A stretch of 37,515 nt of DNA from contig CAYJLC010000019.1 of NCBI GenBank assembly GCA_964370735.1, forward strand, positions 1-37,515. Direction: 5' to 3'. Shown here piece after piece: positions 31,381 to 37,515 of the stretch (the stretch's first letter is position 1; each line of letters starts with the position of its first letter). Made by a program: the position numbers and the translations under genes. Source of the stretch: CAYJLC01 sp964370735. GTDB lineage: Bacteria > Bacillota > Clostridia > Oscillospirales > Butyricicoccaceae. Under the pieces are notes generated by a model. The model was not told the origin of the DNA and made no database searches. It saw nothing but the letters and a program-made list of their open reading frames with translations.

Positions 31381-33954
31381 TTGAAAAATATTAAAAAAGG
31401 AATTAAAATATTCTCAGAAATCATGCTTTCTCTAATACTAATCGGTATCACTACTGCTTGTATTTGTGGAGTTGTTTTCGCAAATTATATAAACGATCAC
31501 TTAGTACCAATTTCAGATGTAGACGTTGCTTCTATAACGCTAAATCTTACAAGTAAAGTGTATGCCGAGAACAAAGAAACTGGCGAATACTTTGAACTTG
31601 AAACTCTTCATGGTGGAGAAAACAGGGTTGAAGTTGATCTTGCTGATATCCCACTTGACTTGCAACACGCATTTATAGCAATTGAAGACGATGACTTTTA
31701 TGAGCATAATGGTGTTGACTGGAAGAGAACTATCGGTGCAGCGCTTAACTGGGTTTTACCTTTAGGCGACAGCTACGGTGGTTCAACTATAACTCAACAG
31801 TTAATCAAAAATGCTACTGGTAATAATGATTTTAAAGTAACAAGAAAACTTACCGAAGTTTTATCTGCACTGAATGTCGAAGAAAAACTTGAAAAAGATG
31901 AAATTTTAGAATTATATCTAAATACAATTTACTTCGGACGCTCGGCTTATGGTGTATCAACGGCTGCTACAACTTATTTTGCCAAAGATTTATCTGAATT
32001 AAATCTAGCTGAATGTGCTGCAATTGCTGGTATTACAAATAACCCATCATTATATGATCCTTTCAGATTTCCTGAAAATGTAAAATCTCGTCAAGAAACA
32101 ATTCTTTTCGAAATGCATAGACAAGGCTATATCTCAACCTCTGAATATGAAGACGCGTTGGACTACGAAATGGTATATGCTTTTGAAGAATATGTAAATG
32201 ACCTTGCTACTACTCAGTCTTACTTTGTCGATGCATTAGTCGATCAAATTTTAGATGATTTAGTAGATCAAAAAGGCTACTCTGAAACAACAGCTGCAAA
32301 CCTACTTTATTCTGGTGGTTTAAATATCCATGCTACTGTTGACACATCTGTTCAAACTCACATGGAAGCAGTCTTCAAAAATGAAGAAAATTATCCAACA
32401 ATCACTGGCAAAAACGGTGATTTACCAGAGGCTGCAATGGTTGTTATCGATAATTCTACTGGATATGTCGCAGGACTTGTCGGTGGACGTGGCGAAAAAG
32501 AGGGCGCAAGGGTTTTAAATCGTGTTAACTCACCTCGTCAACCTGGTTCTTCAATCAAACCACTAGCAGTTTATGCTCCAGCCTTTGAAGCAGGGCTTAT
32601 AACACCAATATCAGTTCTCGATGACTCCCCTATCGAATTTACAACATCAATAACTGGCTGGCCTAAAAATGTTGACAGAGTTTATTCTGGACGTGAAACA
32701 ATAACAAACGCAGTTAGAGTTTCTACAAATACAATTGCTGCCAAAGTATTACAAATGTACGGTGTTACAAATTCTTATAATTTCTTAGAATCAAGCTTTG
32801 GTTTTACAACTCTAGTTGAAGCAGATACACATGGTCTTGCAGCCCTATCTTTAGGTGGTATGACTCAAGGTGTTACTGTTTTAGAAATGACTGCTGCCTA
32901 CACTGCAATTGCAAATGATGGTAATTACATTGAGCCAATTTTATACACGCATATTACCGATTCTAATGGCGAAATCATTTTAGACAATAGAGTAAACGAA
33001 AGCACATTAATTTTCAATAATCCAAATACTGTTCATTATACTCGTCAAGTTTTATCGAATGTTGTAAATGCAGCTGGTGGTACTGCTTATGGATATAAAG
33101 TTCCGAATATGGAAACTTACGGTAAAACAGGTACAACAGATAGCCGACACGACTTATGGTTTGCAGGTTCTACTCCGTATTACACTGCTGTAACTTGGAT
33201 GGGATATGATAACCCTGAAGCATTAGAAACTTATAGTGGTACAAAGAATTTATGGCAAGATGTTATGAACCCAATCCACGAAGGCTTAGAGGCAAAAAGC
33301 TTCCCTGACCCTACTGATTTTGTTTCTGTAAGCTACTGTTTAGATTCTGGTTTACTTCCATCTGAATATTGCGCACACGACGTTCGTGGTAGCCGAGTGG
33401 CTTCTGGATATATTGCAGCTAGTGATATTCCAACAGAAACTTGTACTATGCATGCTCCTATTCCGATTGATATTACAAATGGTGCTATTGCAAATGAATA
33501 CTGCCCACCAGAGCTTGTTGACGAACGCGTTTTACTTGACCTTACAAGACTGTTTGAAGGTTCTGTATACCTAACAGACGAGCAATGGACTGTAAGCTAC
33601 AATAACCCGCCAATCGGCGAAGGTGTTCCTGCATTGCGTTCTCCTGGTGGCACACCGACAACTTATACTGGACTTCCTTGTGAAGACCACACAGAAGAAA
33701 CTGCACTACTTGACCCAGAAGGTGGCTTAGACCCAGAGGGAAATCCTTTAAACCCAGAAGACCCTCTAAATCCTACAAATCCAGAGGGTGAAACTGACCC
33801 TGATGAAGTTCCACCTACTGATGGTGACAATATCCCAGAGGAAGAAACAGATTCAACGGAAACCCCTGAGGTAAATCCAGAGGCAAACCCTGAAGATAAT
33901 TCAGATGCTTTTGAATCTGACAACGCAGTTCCTGCAACTGATACTGAAAACTAA
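31381..33954 (+). CDS. Class A penicillin-binding protein (PBP1A type)
   Basis: An 857-residue bifunctional peptidoglycan synthase anchored by one N-terminal helix (about 13-35). The GT51 glycosyltransferase domain (about 80-260) has the catalytic Glu102 in AIEDDDFYEHNGVD, then GGSTITQQLIKN and KDEILELYLNTIYFGRSAYG. The transpeptidase has the nucleophile Ser390 in PGSSIKPL, SxN at 448-450 (STN) and KTG at 582-584. A Cys-bearing segment (653-708) follows. From about 765 a roughly 90-residue tail rich in Glu, Pro, Asp, Asn and Thr ends the protein outside the cell. The start codon is TTG, with GGAGG six bases before it. It is not followed by another wall gene. Confidence 0.95.
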   Translation: MKNIKKGIKIFSEIMLSLILIGITTACICGVVFANYINDHLVPISDVDVASITLNLTSKVYAENKETGEYFELETLHGGENRVEVDLADIPLDLQHAFIAIEDDDFYEHNGVDWKRTIGAALNWVLPLGDSYGGSTITQQLIKNATGNNDFKVTRKLTEVLSALNVEEKLEKDEILELYLNTIYFGRSAYGVSTAATTYFAKDLSELNLAECAAIAGITNNPSLYDPFRFPENVKSRQETILFEMHRQGYISTSEYEDALDYEMVYAFEEYVNDLATTQSYFVDALVDQILDDLVDQKGYSETTAANLLYSGGLNIHATVDTSVQTHMEAVFKNEENYPTITGKNGDLPEAAMVVIDNSTGYVAGLVGGRGEKEGARVLNRVNSPRQPGSSIKPLAVYAPAFEAGLITPISVLDDSPIEFTTSITGWPKNVDRVYSGRETITNAVRVSTNTIAAKVLQMYGVTNSYNFLESSFGFTTLVEADTHGLAALSLGGMTQGVTVLEMTAAYTAIANDGNYIEPILYTHITDSNGEIILDNRVNESTLIFNNPNTVHYTRQVLSNVVNAAGGTAYGYKVPNMETYGKTGTTDSRHDLWFAGSTPYYTAVTWMGYDNPEALETYSGTKNLWQDVMNPIHEGLEAKSFPDPTDFVSVSYCLDSGLLPSEYCAHDVRGSRVASGYIAASDIPTETCTMHAPIPIDITNGAIANEYCPPELVDERVLLDLTRLFEGSVYLTDEQWTVSYNNPPIGEGVPALRSPGGTPTTYTGLPCEDHTEETALLDPEGGLDPEGNPLNPEDPLNPTNPEGETDPDEVPPTDGDNIPEEETDSTETPEVNPEANPEDNSDAFESDNAVPATDTEN

Positions 33955-33957
33955 GAA

Positions 33958-33984
33958 AAGTGCTACCCCAAAAAGGTAGCACTT
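33958..33984 (+). terminator. Hairpin after the penicillin-binding protein gene
   Basis: A perfect 10-bp stem AAGTGCTACC / GGTAGCACTT (33958-33967 with 33975-33984), a 7-base loop, then CTTAAAA. The T run is poor, so termination may be partial. Confidence 0.72.
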
Positions 33985-34011
33985 CTTAAAATTAACATTA
34001 TGAGGTGAATT

Positions 34012-34968
34012 ATGAAAATTGTTGTTTTAGATGGTTGCCATGTGGCTCAAGACGAATTAAATTTTGATATTTTGAAGAAATATGGCGAGCTTACTGTGTA
34101 TTACGATACACAAAAAGACGAAGTTCTTGACAGAATTAAAGACGCTGATATCGTTATTGAAAACCGAATTGAACTCGGTAAAACCGAAATGGATTTTGCA
34201 AAAAATCTTAAATTTATAAGCACTCTTTCGACTGGTTTTAACCTTGTGGATACAAAATATGCAAAAGAAAAAGGTATCGTCGTATCGAATATTCCAGCTT
34301 ATAGCACCTATGCAGTAGCCCAATATACAATTGGTTTGCTTTTAGAAATTGCAAATAGAACATCTAGTTTCAATAAGTTTGTTAAAGATGGAAAATGGGA
34401 TAGATTTGATAACCCAGATATGTGGGCGATTAAACAATCAGAACTTTTTTCTAAAACTATCGGTATAATCGGAATGGGTGACATTGGCTATAAAGTTGCC
34501 AAAATATGTGAAACTCTAGGAATGAACGTTTTAGCGTATAAAAGAAGTCCTGATTATTCGCTAGAAACTGAAACTTTGAAATTTGCTTCACTCGATGAAA
34601 TCTATAAAAATTCTGACTTTATTTCTCTTCATCTTCCACTAACAGCCGAAACTACTAAGCTTATTAATGCCGATTCTATTTCAAAAATGAAAGACGGAGT
34701 TTCGCTAATTAACACTGCTCGTGGTGGAGTTATCGATGAAAATGCGCTCGTTTCTGCATTAAATAGTGGTAAAATTTCATTTTTTGGTGCTGATGTGCTA
34801 ACAAATGAGCCACCAATGCCAGATGACATGCTAATTGCTACAAAAAACACAATCATTTTACCTCACGTTGCGTGGGCACCAACTGATACTAGAAAGCGTC
34901 TTTTAGGTAGCTTAGAAGATAATATCAAAGGATTTTTGACAGGTGAGTATGTAAATGTTGTCAGCTAA
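34012..34968 (+). CDS. D-2-hydroxyacid dehydrogenase
   Basis: A 318-residue NAD-dependent oxidoreductase reducing a 2-oxoacid to a D-2-hydroxyacid or the reverse. The nucleotide site GIIGMGDIG is at 151-159. The catalytic triad is Arg237 (NTARGGVIDE), Glu266 (LTNEPPMP) and His285 (LPHVAWAP). The substrate domain includes LKFISTLSTGFNLVD and IPAYSTYAVAQYTIGLLL. Glycerate, hydroxypyruvate, lactate and phosphoglycerate dehydrogenases all share these features, and the substrate cannot be chosen here. GAGGTG precedes the ATG. The next gene begins 14 bases before its stop. Confidence 0.9.
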   Translation: MKIVVLDGCHVAQDELNFDILKKYGELTVYYDTQKDEVLDRIKDADIVIENRIELGKTEMDFAKNLKFISTLSTGFNLVDTKYAKEKGIVVSNIPAYSTYAVAQYTIGLLLEIANRTSSFNKFVKDGKWDRFDNPDMWAIKQSELFSKTIGIIGMGDIGYKVAKICETLGMNVLAYKRSPDYSLETETLKFASLDEIYKNSDFISLHLPLTAETTKLINADSISKMKDGVSLINTARGGVIDENALVSALNSGKISFFGADVLTNEPPMPDDMLIATKNTIILPHVAWAPTDTRKRLLGSLEDNIKGFLTGEYVNVVS

Positions 34969-35488
34969 AGCCGAATTTCGCGTTAAAGCGAAAGTATTAA
35001 GAAATAATATTAAAAATCGCGACATAGCGTCTATTAAAAGCAATTTATTTTCTCTAGAAATTTTCAAAAATGCACAAAATATTTTTTCATATTCAAGCTT
35101 CGGTTCAGAGGTAGACACTTTTGATATAAATCAAAAAATTATGAATGAATTTGCACTTTTTCTGCCAAAAGTTTATGGTGATGATATGCTTTTTCACAAA
35201 ATTTCTTCTTTTGCCGACCTTGAAATCGGAGCATTCGATATTCTAGAGCCAATAGACAGCCTGCCTACTTCCGATATTTTTGATATTATAATCGTGCCTG
35301 CGCTTGCTTTTTCCGAAGATAAATTCCGAATTGGCTACGGCAAAGGCTATTACGACAAATTCCTTAGAAACAAACAAGGAATAAAAGTTGGAATTTGCTT
35401 TGATGAACAAATTTCAGACTTCATCCCTTATGATAACTTTGATATTAAAATGGATATGATTGTGACAAATAAGCGAATAATTTTCTAA
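34955..35488 (+). CDS. 5-formyltetrahydrofolate cyclo-ligase
   Basis: A 177-residue enzyme that converts 5-formyl-THF to 5,10-methenyl-THF using ATP, salvaging a stored folate form. The N-terminus has the basic RVKAKVLRNN helix, then FSYSSFGSEVDTFDI, FLPKVYGDDMLFHKI, and the family's strongest motif, PALAFSEDKFRIGYGKGYYD (115-134). Length is normal (170-200). It overlaps the dehydrogenase gene by 14 bases, with AGGTGAG upstream of the ATG. A strong terminator follows directly. Confidence 0.93.
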   Translation: MLSAKAEFRVKAKVLRNNIKNRDIASIKSNLFSLEIFKNAQNIFSYSSFGSEVDTFDINQKIMNEFALFLPKVYGDDMLFHKISSFADLEIGAFDILEPIDSLPTSDIFDIIIVPALAFSEDKFRIGYGKGYYDKFLRNKQGIKVGICFDEQISDFIPYDNFDIKMDMIVTNKRIIF

Positions 35489-35516
35489 AAAAACGTGCCT
35501 TTTTGGCACGTTTTTT
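35488..35516. terminator. Bidirectional terminator after the cyclo-ligase gene
   Basis: A perfect 12-bp stem with AAAAAA at its left foot and TTTTTT at its right (35488-35499 with 35505-35516), loop of five Ts. It separates convergent genes and fits both strands. Confidence 0.93.
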
Positions 35517-35903
35517 CTATAATACTTGAATAAATTCTATTCTCTCGTCGGCTGCACCTTTTATAAAAAAGTATTTAATGCCATTTTCAAAAAGAAAATC
35601 TAAATGCCCTATTTCTGTCGTCAAAAGACTGCTATCAGTTTCTTTAAAATAGTTATAATCTGCCTCAATATCGTCTGAAACATACGCAATATGCTCAAAA
35701 ATAGCCTTTTCAAGTGATGTATTTTCTAATAATTCATAGACTATTGTGCCATCCGACACAAATGCGAATTTTAGTCCCCCACCGTTAAATTCTGCTATAA
35801 CTTCGAAATTTAATGTTTTTGTGTAATACTCTTTTGCTTCCTCAATGTTTGGAACTGATAAATTCAGATGGTCGATTGCTCTTTTTTTCCCTAAAATAGT
35901 CAT
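35517..35903 (-). CDS. VOC (glyoxalase/bleomycin-resistance fold) family protein
   Basis: A 128-residue protein of the vicinal oxygen chelate superfamily. It opens with AIDHLNLSVPNIEEAKEYYT, where the His is the usual first metal ligand, followed by KTLNFEVIAEFNGGGLKFAF. The second half has FEHIAYVSDDIEADYNYFKE, again with a His at the ligand position, and ends in YFFIKGAADERIEFIQ with a Glu near the final ligand place. Members include glyoxalase I and antibiotic-binding proteins, and a specific reaction cannot be assigned. AAGGAG lies upstream of the ATG. It has its own predicted promoter. Confidence 0.85.
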   Translation of the reverse strand: MTILGKKRAIDHLNLSVPNIEEAKEYYTKTLNFEVIAEFNGGGLKFAFVSDGTIVYELLENTSLEKAIFEHIAYVSDDIEADYNYFKETDSSLLTTEIGHLDFLFENGIKYFFIKGAADERIEFIQVL

Positions 35904-35933
35904 TATAATACTCCTTAATATTGATTTACTTCT

Positions 35934-35962
35934 AATATAACATATTTTCGCAAATTAATCAA
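35934..35962 (-). promoter_or_regulatory. Predicted promoter of the VOC gene
   Basis: Read leftward: -35 TTGATT (35962-35957), a 17-base spacer and -10 TATATT (35939-35934), with TGT before the -10. Confidence 0.55.
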
Positions 35963-35964
35963 TA

Positions 35965-36543
35965 TTAATTCGTGCGAGATAAACCTATAAGTGCACCTAT
36001 CGTCCCTGAAATAATATCACGATAAGTTGAAATAGTGACTGCATTCGTAGAATTTGACACAATAAGTTCGCTGAAATTCCGCACAATAAGCAAAATCACT
36101 AGACAAAATATACAAACTAGCGATAAAACTATAATTTGCAGATTAATCGCAAAAGTTTTTGCAGGTTTTTCTAAAACTACTGGCGCAGTTTCAATCTTTG
36201 TAGCTACTTCATTCGTTGGGTTTTCACTGTTATAAGCAAATTTTGTAATGTTTTCATCGTTAGTAGTGTTAAATCCAATAGTCTTTGCACTATTTACATT
36301 AGTTTTAATTACCCTTTGCTTAACCATAAAGTCACTCGTCGATACCATACTCATAAGATAGCCGAAAATCGAACTCATTGCTGTCCTGAAAACAATATCT
36401 ATTTGCGCAAGTTCCTCTACATCCATTTCGACAAATAGTCCTAATGCAGATTGTGCTAATAGCACTGAAAAAATTGAAATAAGTCCTATAAATGCTACAT
36501 TTTTTGTGCTGATTTTTGATAGTAAAGGTTTGTCGTCATCCAT
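35965..36543 (-). CDS. Membrane protein, holin-like candidate
   Basis: A 192-residue protein that I cannot assign to a named family. An N-terminal membrane helix spans about 16-38 (VAFIGLISIFSVLLAQSALG). A soluble middle of about 95 residues is rich in Asn, Thr and Lys. A second helix spans about 134-157 (LQIIVLSLVCIFCLVILLIV), and a final hydrophobic stretch contains IISGTIGALIGLS. GGAGGGG lies six bases before the ATG. It follows the endolysin-type amidase gene by 11 bases on the same strand, the usual place for a lysis-cassette membrane protein. A holin role is an inference from that position, since the protein is larger than most holins. Confidence 0.6.
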   Translation of the reverse strand: MDDDKPLLSKISTKNVAFIGLISIFSVLLAQSALGLFVEMDVEELAQIDIVFRTAMSSIFGYLMSMVSTSDFMVKQRVIKTNVNSAKTIGFNTTNDENITKFAYNSENPTNEVATKIETAPVVLEKPAKTFAINLQIIVLSLVCIFCLVILLIVRNFSELIVSNSTNAVTISTYRDIISGTIGALIGLSRTN

Positions 36544-36554
36544 AAAATCCCCTC

Positions 36555-37280
36555 CTAGCTATATTTTATAATTGAATTTTTAAAACCTTTGTCTTTAAGT
36601 TTTTTCACTAGTGCCTCGGCACTTTCTTTTTTTGTAAATGCCCCAACTTGAACTCTATAATATTTTTTTACAGGTGCAGTCGTTTTTGGTTTCGATTTAT
36701 TCACTTCATAAGTTACATCATTTCTAAATCTATCCATCGACTTCCCATGCTTCGGAAACCAATGCATTACATCCGAATGATTCGATGCAATCCCCATTTC
36801 ATAGCCTTCACTATGGCAAATTATATTTTCAGGGTCAAGTTTATAAAGCTTACATAAATATGCACAAAGCTCTAAAGCCTCTCTATACGCAGCATTAAAA
36901 TATGTTCTGTTTTTTAAGTTATCTTCACAAATTTCGATGCCTATATACCCATTTTTATTCGCATTTTTTTTAGAACCAAGCCTACCTGTGCCACTGTGCC
37001 ATCCTACATAATTCCAAGGAAGTGTCTGATATGTTCGAATTATTCCATCTTTATCTTTCCCTATAAAACCATGCACACACACCGATAATCCCGATGGTTT
37101 CGGTTGATTCCAATGATTATTATAGCGATTTTTCCCTAGTTTTCCATCATCAGGCCCTACATATCTGTTCAAATTCGGATTATTTGCACCTGTTGAATGT
37201 AACATAATGCCTTTTATTTTTTGAGTTTTACCATATTTATAGCAATTATTTTTTGTTAAAATTAATTTTTCAAGTTTCAT
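36555..37280 (-). CDS. N-acetylmuramoyl-L-alanine amidase (Amidase_2) with a short SPOR motif, endolysin type
   Basis: A 241-residue peptidoglycan amidase cutting between MurNAc and L-Ala. The zinc site begins with His28 (GIMLHSTGAN). GWHSG lies at 93-97, and the conserved block ICHSEGYEMGIASNHSDVMH then WFPKHGKSMDRFR (154-186) supplies the remaining ligands. This block is characteristic of prophage endolysins of the XlyA/CwlA type. After a Lys/Thr/Pro linker, residues 207-240 carry a single SPOR-like wall-binding motif (YYRVQVGAFTKKESAEALV), about half a full SPOR domain. No signal peptide, so export would need a holin. AGGAG lies six bases before the ATG. Confidence 0.9.
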   Translation of the reverse strand: MKLEKLILTKNNCYKYGKTQKIKGIMLHSTGANNPNLNRYVGPDDGKLGKNRYNNHWNQPKPSGLSVCVHGFIGKDKDGIIRTYQTLPWNYVGWHSGTGRLGSKKNANKNGYIGIEICEDNLKNRTYFNAAYREALELCAYLCKLYKLDPENIICHSEGYEMGIASNHSDVMHWFPKHGKSMDRFRNDVTYEVNKSKPKTTAPVKKYYRVQVGAFTKKESAEALVKKLKDKGFKNSIIKYS

Positions 37281-37300
37281 ATTTTTCTCCTATTAAATAA

Positions 37301-37332
37301 AATAGCAGTGGTGAAATTTCACCACCACTATT
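37301..37332 (-). terminator. Long palindromic hairpin between the small ORF and the amidase gene
   Basis: A 32-base palindrome forming up to 16 pairs (two G-T pairs when read leftward) without a separate loop, followed leftward by TTATTT. It may terminate most transcripts from the upstream gene or mark an RNA processing site. Confidence 0.7.
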
Positions 37333-37345
37333 ATGCCTTATTTGA

Positions 37346-37498
37346 TTATGCTTCTATATCTTGTTCAACCGCTGAAACTTTTTCTTCGATAATTACTTCT
37401 TCAGGAACTTTTTCTTCGGTAATCATTTGTGCAAGCTCAACAGTGTCCTCCATTTTCATACCGATTAGCATTTGGTTAGCCTGTGTCAAGATATACAT
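37346..37498 (-). CDS. Small Glu-rich ORF upstream of the amidase gene
   Basis: A 50-residue frame reading MYILTQANQMLIGMKMEDTV then ELAQMITEEK and a Glu/Val-rich end (VPEEVIIEEK, VSAVEQDIEA). An in-frame stop lies just upstream, so the gene is complete inside the window, but no ribosome site precedes the ATG at 37498; an ATG at 37468 or 37456 would give a shorter product. I do not recognise it. Small proteins of this size often lie between tail genes and endolysins in phages. The opposite-strand frame through the same bases looks less protein-like. Confidence 0.4.
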   Translation of the reverse strand: MYILTQANQMLIGMKMEDTVELAQMITEEKVPEEVIIEEKVSAVEQDIEA

Positions 37499-37515
37499 AA
37501 TAAAAATTTAAACTT

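Noticed and set aside
33663..33923. Ser/Gly-rich leftward frame
   Set aside because: Antisense image of the acidic Pro/Glu tail of the penicillin-binding protein, with no ribosome site.
37308..37511. 67-codon rightward frame at the right edge
   Set aside because: Begins inside a terminator-like palindrome, has no ribosome site, and the opposite strand offers a more plausible short protein.
1..37515. tRNA, rRNA, insertion sequences and known riboswitches
   Set aside because: No transposase frame, terminal inverted repeats, tRNA-like cloverleaf or recognised riboswitch core was seen by eye; a covariance-model scan would be needed to exclude small RNAs.

Overview
The window is an AT-rich chromosomal segment from a member of the Clostridia (Bacillota). 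The signs are strong Shine-Dalgarno sites, near-consensus sigma-A promoters, gene families such as DUF3842, DUF1385/YqhQ, a BofC-C-terminal-like protein and an M3B oligoendopeptidase, and a prmC-recA-recX-rimO-pgsA-cysS core run. No rRNA or tRNA is present, so genus and species cannot be named. Genes are packed tightly: no gene-free stretch exceeds 300 bases, and the longest gaps (about 220-260 bases) hold promoters and hairpins. One 10-N assembly gap lies inside a gene at 4542-4551.

Left region (1-14213): two complete family-5 (Opp/Dpp/Nik-type) ABC importers stand back to back around a divergent promoter pair near 5370-5519. The leftward operon runs DUF3842 protein, lipoprotein binding protein, two permeases, two ATPases and the start of another gene. 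The rightward operon runs binding lipoprotein, a hairpin, two permeases, two ATPases, a 65-aa membrane protein and an M3B oligoendopeptidase, a logical import-and-digest unit for peptides. Its second permease is the most unusual object in the window: a seven-bladed RCC1-like beta-propeller of about 280 residues is inserted in the extracellular loop between TM1 and the permease core.

Middle region (14214-22783): an HD-GYP-type protein with a long unrecognised helical N-terminus has its own promoter. It faces pyrG across a bidirectional terminator. pyrG has a promoter followed by a terminator-like hairpin in its leader. A nucleotidyltransferase plus SDR reductase pair reads leftward and diverges from pyruvate kinase, which is followed by two small TM2-domain proteins and then a larger zinc-ribbon/repeat/TM2 protein.

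Right-middle region (22857-35516): an orphan sensor histidine kinase begins a long colinear run (DUF1385, prmC, recA, recX, rimO, pgsA, cysS). The run meets a BofC-like secreted protein tail to tail. A class A penicillin-binding protein with a long acidic tail, a D-2-hydroxyacid dehydrogenase and 5-formyl-THF cyclo-ligase follow.

Right edge (35517-37515): a VOC-family protein, then a leftward set resembling a phage lysis cassette: a 50-aa Glu-rich ORF, an Amidase_2 endolysin with a short SPOR motif, and a holin-like membrane protein.
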